DNA of 64,000 nucleotides from a virus. Positions 44,456 through 53,471 of the stretch are shown here, in pieces. Under the pieces are notes generated by a model. That model was given only the letters and a program-made list of their open reading frames with translations. It searched no databases and had not been told where the DNA came from. Position 1 is the stretch's first letter. Each line of letters starts with the position of its first letter. The stretch lies in the IMG/VR virus record IMGVR_UViG_3300035698_010625, positions 41,619 to 105,618 of that record; one strand, written 5' to 3'. Both the position numbers and the translations under genes were made by a program.

Positions 44456-45036
44456 AGTCGTTTAAACATTTCAATGAAGGTATACTCGATGATCTATTAG
44501 CAGATTTTGATGGTGTTTTAGATAATACTACACCATCAAAAGCAGCTGCTACTATTACGCGTGCTAATGACAAAGAAGTACTCCCTGTTTTAAAGCATTT
44601 CAAAATACGTAGATATAAAGCACGCGTGATTAAAGGTACTAAGCCCGATGGGTTCAAGAAATATTTAAGATCGATGCAAGAAGTTAGAACAGAGCTAGGT
44701 GGTAAAGTAACACTCGATGGTGTTCTACAGCTCTTTGCTAATGACAATATGGTTCTCTCTGACAACATTATTCTTGAACTACCAATTGCTGAAATTCATA
44801 AATATCGTGAGTACGATAGAACATTCAAAAATCCCGGTAAGCGTGACACAGAAGAAATGAAAGAACTTGCTGCAAACATTAGAAAAAACGGTATAAAAGA
44901 AGCAGGAATAATCGTAGTGCACCGAAAGAAAAATGGAGACATCACTGCAATTCTAGGTGAAGGTAATCATCGCCTTAGTGTAGCACGCAAATACAAAATA
45001 CCCATGATGAAAATCTGGGTAACTTATTACGGATAA
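44452..45036 (+). CDS. Capsid-targeted ParB/Srx-fold protein
   Basis: MKSFKHFNEG start (capsid targeting, cleavage after FNE). The C-terminal half has the ParB N-terminal-domain pattern: LPIAEIHKYRE, then GIKEAGIIVVHRK, and GEGNHRLSVARKYK at 169-182, which corresponds to the ParB CTPase/nuclease GxRR-like motif. Such domains bind nucleotides and can act as nucleases or CTP switches. An injected ParB-like protein is unusual. Confidence 0.65.
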   Translation: MKSFKHFNEGILDDLLADFDGVLDNTTPSKAAATITRANDKEVLPVLKHFKIRRYKARVIKGTKPDGFKKYLRSMQEVRTELGGKVTLDGVLQLFANDNMVLSDNIILELPIAEIHKYREYDRTFKNPGKRDTEEMKELAANIRKNGIKEAGIIVVHRKKNGDITAILGEGNHRLSVARKYKIPMMKIWVTYYG

Positions 45037-45042
45037 AATATT

Positions 45043-45477
45043 ATGTTTGCAGGTTTTGCATTACAGAAATTATTAGTACTAGCACTCTTTGCATTGAGTT
45101 TGATTTTTGGTGGATTATTCATCAAAGCAAAGATTGCAGACATCACAACACTGCGTGCAAATGCTGTCATATTAGAAACAGCGATTGTAGAGCAGCAAAT
45201 TGTTATCGAACAGAAGATCACTGAAATTGGTGATATACGCGTTGCTATGACACAAACAGAAGTAATCAACACAGAGCTAAGACAAGCACAAATAGACCTT
45301 CAAGATAAATTCACTAAAAGAAAGCCAGACGGTACAAAGCGTGACATTGGTAAGATTGGTATCGCTAAAGATACGCTGCTTGAACGTGTAATAAATAGAG
45401 GTACTATAAAGGCTCTTGCTTGCCTAGAGGATATAACAAATGAAGAAGTTACTGATAGTAGCAATTGCAGTAATTAG
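45043..45477 (+). CDS. Inner-membrane spanin (i-spanin, Rz-like)
   Basis: 144 residues: an N-terminal transmembrane anchor (LLVLALFALSLIFGGLFI) followed by a long periplasmic coiled coil (LRANAVILETAIVEQQIVI...). The o-spanin gene begins inside its 3' end in another frame, the classical Rz/Rz1 overlap. Together they fuse inner and outer membranes at lysis. Confidence 0.75.
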   Translation: MFAGFALQKLLVLALFALSLIFGGLFIKAKIADITTLRANAVILETAIVEQQIVIEQKITEIGDIRVAMTQTEVINTELRQAQIDLQDKFTKRKPDGTKRDIGKIGIAKDTLLERVINRGTIKALACLEDITNEEVTDSSNCSN

Positions 45478-45826
45478 TTTAACATTAGGTGGATGTTCAA
45501 CTGTAAAACCGATTGAGACCCAAGTAATAGAAGTAGCAAAGACACCACTCGCACTCCCTAACCCAGCGCCTCTTTCTCTTAGTAGAATTGATTGGCACGT
45601 TATAACAATAGGGAATGAAGCAAGAGTATTTGGCGAACTAGCAGAGAAAGGAATTGATCCTATACTCTTTGGATTAACTGATGATGATTACGCGCTTATA
45701 TCATTGAACTTTGAGAAGATCCGGGCTTATATAGTCCAGCAGAAAAATCTTCTCAATCAATATCGCCTCTATTACGAGGGAGTGCCACAAGATGCCACAA
45801 TCATCCCAATCATTGGACCTGAATAA
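45440..45826 (+). CDS. Outer-membrane spanin lipoprotein (o-spanin, Rz1-like)
   Basis: 128 residues with signal and lipobox LTLGGC (Cys19) followed by a proline-containing segment. It overlaps the i-spanin by 38 bases in a different frame. Longer than typical Rz1 proteins but consistent with separated-type o-spanins. Confidence 0.75.
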   Translation: MKKLLIVAIAVISLTLGGCSTVKPIETQVIEVAKTPLALPNPAPLSLSRIDWHVITIGNEARVFGELAEKGIDPILFGLTDDDYALISLNFEKIRAYIVQQKNLLNQYRLYYEGVPQDATIIPIIGPE

Positions 45827-46118
45827 TAACGGTATCATAACTGAAGAAGAGGTTCGCCTCCAGAATATTATTATGAAAACAGAAACACAAGCACAAATCG
45901 CAAAGTGGGCATTAATAGCAATGATCATTATTACATTGCTTGTGTTTGCTCCAATATTTCCAGATTCGAGAATACTTATTCTTTCAGATCTTCTGACTCT
46001 CTTCTATATTTCCATGGCAGGCATCATTGGTGCGTTTATGGGTGTTAGTGGTTGGATGGCAGTTAAGGGTAAAAACACAGAGGTAAAAGGAAATGGGCCA
46101 GTACAACGACCTACTTAA
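45792..46118 (+). CDS. Holin candidate with N-terminal EF-hand
   Basis: 108 residues. Residues 8-20 (SLDLNNNGIITEE) form an EF-hand loop (D-x-N-x-N-G-x-x-x-x-E-E). Two hydrophobic helices follow (IAKWALIAMIIITLLVF and LLTLFYISMAGIIGAFMG) and a charged tail. The same plan is seen in membrane proteins beside lysis genes of T4-like cyanophages. Holin function is inferred from topology and from its place after the spanins. Confidence 0.6.
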   Translation: MPQSSQSLDLNNNGIITEEEVRLQNIIMKTETQAQIAKWALIAMIIITLLVFAPIFPDSRILILSDLLTLFYISMAGIIGAFMGVSGWMAVKGKNTEVKGNGPVQRPT

Positions 46119-46569
46119 TGGAGAGTTTTATCCACCACGCTCTTGGGTATTAACGGATGAACTTTCATATACTACTGCAGATTTAGAACCTACTGTAATG
46201 AGAGATTTATGGGAACTCCAAGATCTTCACATTACTATGGACGCACACACAAATACACTTGTGGTAACTGCTCCTGTAGATTTTGATACTAATCTAGCGT
46301 CTACTCCACGTTTCATTTGGCCTATTGTTGCGCCATTTGATATTGCCCGTGCAGCAGCGATACATGATTATCTGTATGTTTCTATTGAACAGTATATTGT
46401 TAAACGTCGTGATGTTCCAATGAGAATGAAGAAACGTTTAAAATATGCTGCAGACTCTGTATTCAAGTTAGCGCTATTAGATGCTGAACCAAGTTTACCA
46501 ACATGGAAAATTTTACTTTGTCATTGGTCAGTTGTAATTCTTGGTGGTAAAAATATCATCGGCTTTTAA
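46093..46569 (+). CDS. DUF1353 protein, 158 aa
   Basis: The signature VDFDTNLASTPRFIWPIVAP ... AAAIHDYLY is the DUF1353 pattern (D-x-AS-x-P, then AA-x-HD-x-LY). Widespread in phages, function unknown, frequently near lysis or tail genes. Confidence 0.8.
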   Translation: MGQYNDLLNGEFYPPRSWVLTDELSYTTADLEPTVMRDLWELQDLHITMDAHTNTLVVTAPVDFDTNLASTPRFIWPIVAPFDIARAAAIHDYLYVSIEQYIVKRRDVPMRMKKRLKYAADSVFKLALLDAEPSLPTWKILLCHWSVVILGGKNIIGF

Positions 46570-46607
46570 AGAGAGCCTTCTATTACACTCAGAGTCACTG
46601 ATATACC

Positions 46608-46637
46608 TTGCCAGCCAACCGTCAGCTATGGTATAAT
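46608..46637 (+). promoter_or_regulatory. Rightward promoter cut off from the primase gene
   Basis: TTGCCA (46608-46613), 18-bp spacer, TATAAT (46632-46637). The next rightward gene is primase at 47263, but a leftward homing endonuclease gene lies between. Confidence 0.6.
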
Positions 46638-46657
46638 ATTCTTGTCCGGAAGGAATA

Positions 46658-47224
46658 TTAAAGGAACTTACAATTATTACCGTGCCATCTGGCGATATTG
46701 CCTTTTGTGGTAATAATTGGGCAATACTCACATGTGTATGTGCTCTTATTTAAATGATCCGCTGCATGTTTATTTCCATACATTGGATTTTTAGAGCCAA
46801 TTTTACTTACACGTATTTTTTCATTTCTTTCTAATGTAATGGTGGGTTTATGACCAAGTTTAAAACTACCACTATTAGTACGAAGTACACTCATTGGATT
46901 ATTATTTTTCATTCGTGTTGATGCATTAGCTCTAGCTTCATCGTTATCAGCCCACCCACCTCCACGGGTTCTGTTATAGCCATTGTGATAAGAGTCATAT
47001 TGTTTAACATATTTTTTTTCTAGAGTATTTAATGTATATAACTTATCGGGAGAACTTGCAATAACTGAAAATGAAAATGACTCTTTTCCAAATTCTCTCA
47101 TTGCTTTATGTAATGGAGAATTCATAGACCAACAGTGCTGATTCCATCTTTTTTTGGGATTTTCAGTGAAACCGATGTAACATAAAGCATTTGTGAGATT
47201 TTCTATTTTATAAATGTAGTACAT
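46658..47224 (-). CDS. GIY-YIG homing endonuclease with NUMOD3 motifs
   Basis: 188 residues. The GIY-YIG core reads YIYKIENLTNALCYIGFTENPKKRW (abbreviated) with YIY and YIG and R26; E69-type glutamate in LEKKYV. Two NUMOD3 DNA-contact repeats (NPMS...GSFKLGHKP and GSKNPMYGNKH) and a C-terminal zinc knuckle C-x-x-C-x(13)-H-x(3)-C. Free-standing, leftward, between a promoter and the rightward primase gene, as expected of a mobile insertion. Its 3' end contains an 11-bp inverted repeat (46671-46681 / 46709-46719). Confidence 0.88.
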   Translation of the reverse strand: MYYIYKIENLTNALCYIGFTENPKKRWNQHCWSMNSPLHKAMREFGKESFSFSVIASSPDKLYTLNTLEKKYVKQYDSYHNGYNRTRGGGWADNDEARANASTRMKNNNPMSVLRTNSGSFKLGHKPTITLERNEKIRVSKIGSKNPMYGNKHAADHLNKSTYTCEYCPIITTKGNIARWHGNNCKFL

Positions 47225-47262
47225 TAATTATGCCCGCTTTGTGGTGATAAAGGTATATAAGA

Positions 47263-48288
47263 ATGGCACTTTGGCTTGATATTAAGTACATGGCTTTAAT
47301 CAGTAATCAATTAGAAAGGTACCAGCCGCTTAAGACTCAGCCTTTCTTAGCTAAGTTTCGCTGCAATATCTGTGGTGATAGTCAGAAGCATAAACATAAA
47401 GCACGCGGTTATGTGTACGAAGGAAAGAATGGATTAGCATTCAAGTGCCATAACTGCGCTGCTGCTATGAACTTTTACAGTTTCTTAGAATCAGTATCAC
47501 CAGCGCTCCATAATGAATACCGTGCTGAGAAATACTTTGAAGATGATCGTAAGCGACCTCCTCGTGTACCTGAGCATAAAAAGAAAAGCAAAGCTGAGAA
47601 GACATACTTCAAGAATGGAGATGTCGTTGGAAAAAGTTACCAGTCCATTGCTGAGCTTCCAAAAGATCATCCTGCTCGAGTATATTGTGAAAGTCGTGGC
47701 ATTAGTCTGAAAGGCATGATGCGCTTATATTATGTAGACACTATTGATACTTTAGCGCAGAAGATGGGTGCTTACTTTAAGAAATCTGTTAGGCATCGTA
47801 TCGGATTACCGTTCTTCAATAAGGATGGAACACTCAGTGCTATCACTTGTAGATCACTCGATCCCAATGAAGAGATGCGCTATATTAACGTTAAATTTTA
47901 TGACAACCCTAAGTTATTTGGTGTTGAGCAAGTAACAGATACAAAAAATATCCTCGTAGTTGAAGGTCCATTTGATAGTTTGTTTTTGCCTAATTGCGTT
48001 GCATCTGGAGATAGCAATCTCACACGTGTAAGTAATTGGTTTGATATTGACAAGTGTACACTTATCTTTGACAATGAGCCACGCAACAAACACATTGTTA
48101 AACTGATGCTTGGTGGATGGCATAAAGGATTTAAAGTAGTTATTTGGCCTGAACGGGTAGAAGAGAAAGACATTAATGAGATGGTGCTCAAAGGTCTAGA
48201 TCCATTGACAATGATTAATGAGAACACATTCTCCGGAGCTGAATTGAGACTTCGTACTATAAAATGGAAGAAAGTAAATTATGACTAA
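47263..48288 (+). CDS. 61: DNA primase (T4 gp61-like)
   Basis: 341 residues; zinc finger C34-x-x-C37 and C62-x-x-C65 (CNICGDS / CHNCAAA), and a TOPRIM motif LVVEGPFDSLF with E234 and D237. It synthesises RNA primers on the lagging strand in complex with gp41. Length equals T4 gp61 (342). Confidence 0.93.
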   Translation: MALWLDIKYMALISNQLERYQPLKTQPFLAKFRCNICGDSQKHKHKARGYVYEGKNGLAFKCHNCAAAMNFYSFLESVSPALHNEYRAEKYFEDDRKRPPRVPEHKKKSKAEKTYFKNGDVVGKSYQSIAELPKDHPARVYCESRGISLKGMMRLYYVDTIDTLAQKMGAYFKKSVRHRIGLPFFNKDGTLSAITCRSLDPNEEMRYINVKFYDNPKLFGVEQVTDTKNILVVEGPFDSLFLPNCVASGDSNLTRVSNWFDIDKCTLIFDNEPRNKHIVKLMLGGWHKGFKVVIWPERVEEKDINEMVLKGLDPLTMINENTFSGAELRLRTIKWKKVNYD

Positions 48289-48631
48289 TGAAACACATAT
48301 TTATTGTGAAGATTGTAAATGGTTTAAACCACCTCTACGATATATCGGGTGGTTTTTTGGCGATGTAGCAGGATGTAGTAATCCAAACAATTCTTCTATA
48401 AATTTATTGCAACGTAATAAAGCATATCGTGATTGTGGTTATGCCCGCTCTACTGAAAATCTTTGTGGGATAAAAGCAAGACATTTTGAGCCTACTTCAT
48501 CTGGTTTAATGCGCAAATTTATTGAAGAATACGAAGCACGAGATAATGCAATTCATACTCCACCGTTTAAAGAAGCTAAAGCAGAACCAGGATGTAATTC
48601 TAGTAACTATCGCTATGATCCAGGAGAATAA
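48281..48631 (+). CDS. Cysteine-rich hypothetical protein, 116 aa
   Basis: CEDCKWF near the N terminus and further cysteines (CSNPNN, DCGYAR, LCGIKARHFEP) match small phage zinc-binding proteins with a YCxDCxxF...ARxFEP pattern. Soluble; function unknown. Overlaps primase by 8 bases. Confidence 0.55.
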   Translation: MTNETHIYCEDCKWFKPPLRYIGWFFGDVAGCSNPNNSSINLLQRNKAYRDCGYARSTENLCGIKARHFEPTSSGLMRKFIEEYEARDNAIHTPPFKEAKAEPGCNSSNYRYDPGE

Positions 48632-48633
48632 TT

Positions 48634-48927
48634 ATGAAAACACCACAAGATCGTATAAATGAATATGATAAGTACATCTTTATACTCAAAGAAGATCGTG
48701 AAGCAATTCACCGTAGAACACTTAGTGCACTCACTAGCGCTACTTTCTATCAACGGCGTATGATGGAGCAAGAAGAAAGTATACTCATGGCATTAGAAGC
48801 ATTAAGAATAAGAGACGGTAAACACGCCTGGAATATTCTTTGTGATGAAATGTCGTGGACTCGTAATATTTCTAAAGATGAAAAACCCACCCGACTATCA
48901 AGATTCATTAACCCTAAAGAAGAGTAA
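48634..48927 (+). CDS. Hypothetical protein, 97 aa
   Basis: Helical, charged (MKTPQDRINEYDKYIFILKE); no motif recognised. Spaced 2 bases from each neighbour, so part of the primase-thyX-nrdA operon. Confidence 0.5.
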   Translation: MKTPQDRINEYDKYIFILKEDREAIHRRTLSALTSATFYQRRMMEQEESILMALEALRIRDGKHAWNILCDEMSWTRNISKDEKPTRLSRFINPKEE

Positions 48928-48929
48928 AC

Positions 48930-49601
48930 ATGGCAGACTATATAGCAAAACTAGTAGGATTCACTACACCTACTGAAGAATTTATCCGTGACATGATTGA
49001 GTCACCAGAAGACTTGATTGCTTACTGTGCACGTGTAAGTAATCCTAGCAATCAATTGAACACACAAACTGCAAGTAAATTGCTTGATTATTGTGCACGT
49101 AACAATCATTGGTCAATATTTGAAATGTGTAACGCTGTTGTGGAAATTAATCTTACACGTGACATCGGCCGCCAAGTACTTCGGCATAGATCATTCAGCT
49201 TTCAAGAGTTCAGTCAACGGTATGCGTCAGTAGCAGAAATGCATCCTATGGTATGCGAAGTACGTCTTCAAGATACTAAGAATAGACAGAATTCTATCGC
49301 TACTGACGACGAAGATTTAGCGTTATGGTGGAATGAAAAGCAATATGAAATCTGGCTGGAGTGTATGGATCTTTACAAAGAAGCACTTGACAGAGGTATT
49401 GCAAAAGAATTAGCGCGTAAGGTTATGCCAGAAGGTCTAACACCCTCACGTATGTATATGAATGGTACTATCAGATCGTGGATCCATTACATTGGTTTAC
49501 GCACAGGACACGGCACCCAAAAAGAACATATTGATGTTGCCCGTGCTATCGGTAATGTACTCATTCCTATCTATCCAGACATTGTTCGGGTTATGAAATG
49601 A
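48930..49601 (+). CDS. thyX: Flavin-dependent thymidylate synthase (ThyX)
   Basis: 223 residues; ThyX motif at 85-98 RHRSFSFQEFSQRY (family RHRxxSxxExSxRY) that binds FAD and dUMP, and a C-terminal RSWIHYIGLRTG substrate loop. Makes dTMP from dUMP with reduced flavin and methylene-tetrahydrofolate, using the dUMP made by the phage dCMP deaminase. Confidence 0.93.
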   Translation: MADYIAKLVGFTTPTEEFIRDMIESPEDLIAYCARVSNPSNQLNTQTASKLLDYCARNNHWSIFEMCNAVVEINLTRDIGRQVLRHRSFSFQEFSQRYASVAEMHPMVCEVRLQDTKNRQNSIATDDEDLALWWNEKQYEIWLECMDLYKEALDRGIAKELARKVMPEGLTPSRMYMNGTIRSWIHYIGLRTGHGTQKEHIDVARAIGNVLIPIYPDIVRVMK

Positions 49602-49698
49602 AACCAAATGATGATTTTGTGTATGATATAATCATCTGGTATTCCTGGTAATCTCACTAATATATAAACTTACTAAACAATAATAACAAGGAAAATGA

Positions 49699-51489
49699 AT
49701 GGAATTTCATGGTATTACAGTCGACCCAAACCGCGACGAACTATTTGATGAAAACGGAATCCAACGCTTAAAAGATTCATACATGCGTGATGAAGAGATT
49801 TCACCACAAGAACGTTTCGCGTTCGTGTCAAAGACTTTTGCTACTGACGCAGCACATGCTCAACGACTGTACGACTATGCTTCCCAACACTGGCTTTCTT
49901 ACTCTACACCAATCCTATCATACGGTAAATCAAGAAATGGACTCCCAATCTCTTGTTATCTCAATTGGATTCCGGATACTTCCGAGGGCCTTGTAGATAC
50001 ACTAGCAGAAACAAACTGGTTATCAATGCTTGGAGGTGGTGTTGGTGTAGGCTTTGGTATTCGCTCATCAGACGATAAGTCTACTGGAGTGATGCCACAT
50101 CTTAAAATGTATGACGCTTCTTCATTAGCATACCGTCAGGGCAAGACACGTCGTGGATCATACGCTGCATATCTTAACATTGAACACCCAGACATTATTC
50201 AGTTCTTGGAGATGCGTAAACCCACAGGTGATCAAAATTTCAGATGTTTAAACCTACATCATGGCGTGAATGTAAGTAACAAATTCATGAAGATCATTGA
50301 AGAAGCTATGACTAATCCAGATGTCGATGACTCTTGGGAGTTAAAGGATCCACACTCTGGTGAAGTAGTAGAGACGGTGTCGGCAAAGGATATGTGGCAA
50401 CGAATTATCGAGACGCGTATGCATACAGGAGAACCTTATCTACACTTCATTGATACTTCTAACGACCACTTAAAGCAATGGTTTAAGGATGCAGGACTAT
50501 CCATTAAACAATCAAATCTCTGCTCCGAAATTACTTTAGTTACTGATCTTCTACGCACTGCTGTATGCTGTCTATCGTCACTCAATCTTGTTTACTTCGA
50601 TCAATGGTCTACTAACAAAATGTTCCTTGCTGATGTACTGGAGATGCTTGATAATGTACTTCAATACTTTATCGAAAACGCTCCAGATTCTATCTCACGT
50701 GCTGTCTTCTCTGCTATGGATGAACGTTCGGTTGGTGTTGGAGCACTAGGCTTCCATGCTTATCTACAACAGAAGAATATACCATTTGAGTCAGCAATGG
50801 CTAAATCGACTAATATGCGAATCTTTAAACATATTCGTACACAACTCGATCTTGCTAATGTCATGCTCGCTAAGAAACGCGGTGAAGCACCTTTAGCAAA
50901 AGGATATGGCGTACGTAACTCGCATGTAATGGCAATCGCTCCTAATGCTTCATCATCGATTATTATGGGTAACACTAGCCCATCTATCGAACCATGGCGC
51001 GCTAACGCTTATCGGCAAGATACACTAAGTGGTTCCTTTCTCAACAAAAATAAACATTTAGATGCTTTAATAGTGAGTAAGGTATCATCTGATCCTACAT
51101 TAGATTATGATAAGATTTGGAGTAGCATAATTTCAAGTGATGGCTCTGTCCAACATCTGAAATGTCTCGACGATTATGAGAAAGACATTTATAAGACAGC
51201 AATGGAGATTGACCAACGTTGGGTAGTTGAACACGCAGCTGATAGACAGCCGTTCATTGACCAAGCACAGTCACTGAACTTATTCTTTAGACCAGATGCT
51301 AACATTAAGTATCTACATGCTGTACATTTCTTAGCCTGGTCTAAAGGACTGAAAACACTCTACTATTGCCGCTCTGAAAAGATTGGTAAAGCAGACAAAA
51401 TCTCCAAACGTGTAGAACGTAATGTAATTAAAGAGTTAGATATGACAGCGATTGCAGCAGGTGAAGATTGTATCGCATGTGAGGGTTAA
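49699..51489 (+). CDS. nrdA: Ribonucleotide reductase class I large subunit (NrdA)
   Basis: 596 residues, shorter than cellular NrdA (about 760) and lacking the N-terminal ATP-cone, so it should miss dATP inhibition, as in other phage enzymes. Catalytic NLCSEI region with C-terminal relay CCLSSLNLV, the PNASSS loop, and the redox pair CIAC at the extreme C terminus. AAGGAAAATGA ribosome site. A TATAAT at 49627-49632 upstream may be its own promoter. Confidence 0.93.
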   Translation: MEFHGITVDPNRDELFDENGIQRLKDSYMRDEEISPQERFAFVSKTFATDAAHAQRLYDYASQHWLSYSTPILSYGKSRNGLPISCYLNWIPDTSEGLVDTLAETNWLSMLGGGVGVGFGIRSSDDKSTGVMPHLKMYDASSLAYRQGKTRRGSYAAYLNIEHPDIIQFLEMRKPTGDQNFRCLNLHHGVNVSNKFMKIIEEAMTNPDVDDSWELKDPHSGEVVETVSAKDMWQRIIETRMHTGEPYLHFIDTSNDHLKQWFKDAGLSIKQSNLCSEITLVTDLLRTAVCCLSSLNLVYFDQWSTNKMFLADVLEMLDNVLQYFIENAPDSISRAVFSAMDERSVGVGALGFHAYLQQKNIPFESAMAKSTNMRIFKHIRTQLDLANVMLAKKRGEAPLAKGYGVRNSHVMAIAPNASSSIIMGNTSPSIEPWRANAYRQDTLSGSFLNKNKHLDALIVSKVSSDPTLDYDKIWSSIISSDGSVQHLKCLDDYEKDIYKTAMEIDQRWVVEHAADRQPFIDQAQSLNLFFRPDANIKYLHAVHFLAWSKGLKTLYYCRSEKIGKADKISKRVERNVIKELDMTAIAAGEDCIACEG

Positions 51490-51663
51490 ATGACACAACG
51501 CGTAATATCAGAAGCAGATGAATTTAAAGTAATTTTAGATGAAAATGGAATGATTGATATAATAGACGGAGAAGAAGTTATCCGTGTAACTATGTTTGAA
51601 GACGAATGGGACGCACTCTACGCTTCCTACGTAAAAGGAGATGTATATTATGTTTGGACTTAA
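51490..51663 (+). CDS. Hypothetical protein, 57 aa
   Basis: ATG directly after the nrdA stop (TAAATG). Acidic beta-rich peptide (MTQRVISEADEFKVILDENG) ending inside the next gene's start. Unknown. Confidence 0.5.
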   Translation: MTQRVISEADEFKVILDENGMIDIIDGEEVIRVTMFEDEWDALYASYVKGDVYYVWT

Positions 51664-51913
51664 AACTCTGGTCACTGTTGCAAAGAATCGTATTAGTGAT
51701 GCAGCTGAAACAATCGGAGATAAAGCAGCAGATTTGATTGATGACGCTACTGATGCTCTGGATGAAGTTGGTGAAAAAGCACAAGAGCTAAAAATTGCAG
51801 CTGGTACAAAAGCGCAAGCAATGAGTGAAGCTGCAAGTGATAAGTATGAAGACAGTAAAGAGCGTGTTAATCGTGCTGTCGGTGAATTCAAAAAGGATAA
51901 TGATGAATACTAA
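51650..51913 (+). CDS. Helical repeat protein, 87 aa
   Basis: MFGLKTLVTVAKNRISDAAE followed by alanine-rich 11-residue-type repeats (DKAADLIDDATDAL, EKAQELKIAAGTKA). The composition recalls LEA-type or YtxH-like helical proteins. Function unknown. Confidence 0.5.
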   Translation: MFGLKTLVTVAKNRISDAAETIGDKAADLIDDATDALDEVGEKAQELKIAAGTKAQAMSEAASDKYEDSKERVNRAVGEFKKDNDEY

Positions 51914-52550
51914 TAGCGCACCACAGCTTATCAATGAATTACGAAAATTAATTCAACATCGGCGAAGCACAGATACAAATGATGCTCGTTTATCTAGTTC
52001 AGTTATATTATGTGGGAGCCGAAGTAAAGCTGCGGGTTTAACAAATTTGAAAACCCCACCTCGTTGGGCACCTGCTGTCCGCAAGCATTTTCAAGAAAAT
52101 GATGAATCTATCGATTTTGATTACTGTATAGACAATAGTAATTTTTATCATCTTTTAGAATTTGCTAGATTGTATCATTCTGAAGGATTGACACTCGATA
52201 ACTACACTCACTATAAAGATAATATGTGTGTAGCTGTGGTAAAGAGTGCTAAACACAACCTTCAAATTGTAGTACGCACTAGTCTTATGCAGTATATGTC
52301 AGTTTGGAATGACATTTGCCCAGAATTTTTCTTTGGTTATATGTGGAAATCCCATCACTTGGTACCTTCACTATATGAAAGAAATTCTAGATCTGAGCAT
52401 TGGATTACACAAGAAGATGTTTTAAACACTATGAACAGTCTATTTCAAATTGGGCATGTACATGGTTCATATTTAATTGATCACAGTTCATGGATTATGT
52501 CAGAGACTCCAGAATTAGTCATTAAAGTTCACGAAGCACTGGATTTATAG
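51903..52550 (+). CDS. Possible nucleotidyltransferase-fold protein, 215 aa
   Basis: ILCGSRSKAAG at 36-45 followed by SIDFDYCID (D71, D73) fits the G-S ... D-x-D pattern of polymerase-beta-type nucleotidyltransferases. The remainder is helical and aromatic. Tandem ATGs at 51900/51903. Assignment is from this motif only. It lies between nrdA and the DHH phosphoesterase. Confidence 0.45.
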   Translation: MNTNSAPQLINELRKLIQHRRSTDTNDARLSSSVILCGSRSKAAGLTNLKTPPRWAPAVRKHFQENDESIDFDYCIDNSNFYHLLEFARLYHSEGLTLDNYTHYKDNMCVAVVKSAKHNLQIVVRTSLMQYMSVWNDICPEFFFGYMWKSHHLVPSLYERNSRSEHWITQEDVLNTMNSLFQIGHVHGSYLIDHSSWIMSETPELVIKVHEALDL

Positions 52551-52551
52551 A

Positions 52552-53460
52552 ATGAGAATTGCAGTATTATATCACTCCCTTAATGGTCAAAAACATTGTG
52601 ATGATGGATTTGGTTCTTATTGGGTAGCACGTAGAAGTCTTGGTGATGGCGCTGATTACTATCCAGTACAACACGGTCAACCACATCCTTTAACACTTAG
52701 CGATTATGACCACGTCTATATTATTGACTTTTGTTATGCTCGCGCTACGCTCTTAGAAATGGCGGAAGGTTTATCTGATGGTCTCACTATCCTCGATCAT
52801 CATATCACTGCCCGTGATGATGTAGAAGGCCTGGATGATCATCCCAAGATTAATCTTAAATTCGACATGGATCACTCTGGTGCTATGCTCGCATGGATGC
52901 ATTTCTTTCATGATTACATGCTACCACCACCAGGAATTCAGTATATTGAAGACAATGATTTGTGGTTGTTTAATCACCCAGAAACAAAATCGTACATCAG
53001 GGCGCTTCGTGCATATGAGCAGGATTTTGACGTATGGACTGATATACTAACTAATCGAGAAACTATTGAGAGAATGGTGAGTCTTGAAGGACCGATTCTC
53101 GAAGCAAATTTCAACAAGTCAGTAAAAGAACACGTTGATACTTGCACTTGGGGTATTATTGGTGGAATGAAAGTTCCGATGTCTTCTTGTTCTCCTGAAT
53201 ACGTTTCTGATGTTTGTATGGAGCTAACTAACAAATATCCTGAAGCTAAATTCAGTGCAGCATATGTAGTCTATGGGAATATGGTTAAATTATCATTCCG
53301 TTCAAATCGTGATCTTAGCAATTTTAATGTAGGTACAGTCGCTAGTATTTTTGGCGGAGGTGGTCACCGTAATGCTTCTGGTTGCCAAATCAATTTATCA
53401 CAACTACAAGTGATGCATGATCTTGCGCCTTTCTTTGAAGGAGCGTATCCAGATACCTAG
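52552..53460 (+). CDS. DHH/DHHA1 phosphoesterase
   Basis: 302 residues; aspartates in CDDGFGS and VYIIDF, the DHH motif at 82-84 (ILDHHITA), and the DHHA1 signature FGGGGHRNASGC near 266. Members hydrolyse cyclic dinucleotides, nanoRNA or pApA, or act as RecJ exonucleases. The small size favours a nanoRNase or cyclic-dinucleotide phosphodiesterase, which could blunt cyclic-dinucleotide-based defence; that is inference. Confidence 0.85.
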   Translation: MRIAVLYHSLNGQKHCDDGFGSYWVARRSLGDGADYYPVQHGQPHPLTLSDYDHVYIIDFCYARATLLEMAEGLSDGLTILDHHITARDDVEGLDDHPKINLKFDMDHSGAMLAWMHFFHDYMLPPPGIQYIEDNDLWLFNHPETKSYIRALRAYEQDFDVWTDILTNRETIERMVSLEGPILEANFNKSVKEHVDTCTWGIIGGMKVPMSSCSPEYVSDVCMELTNKYPEAKFSAAYVVYGNMVKLSFRSNRDLSNFNVGTVASIFGGGGHRNASGCQINLSQLQVMHDLAPFFEGAYPDT

Positions 53461-53471
53461 AGGTCATCACC

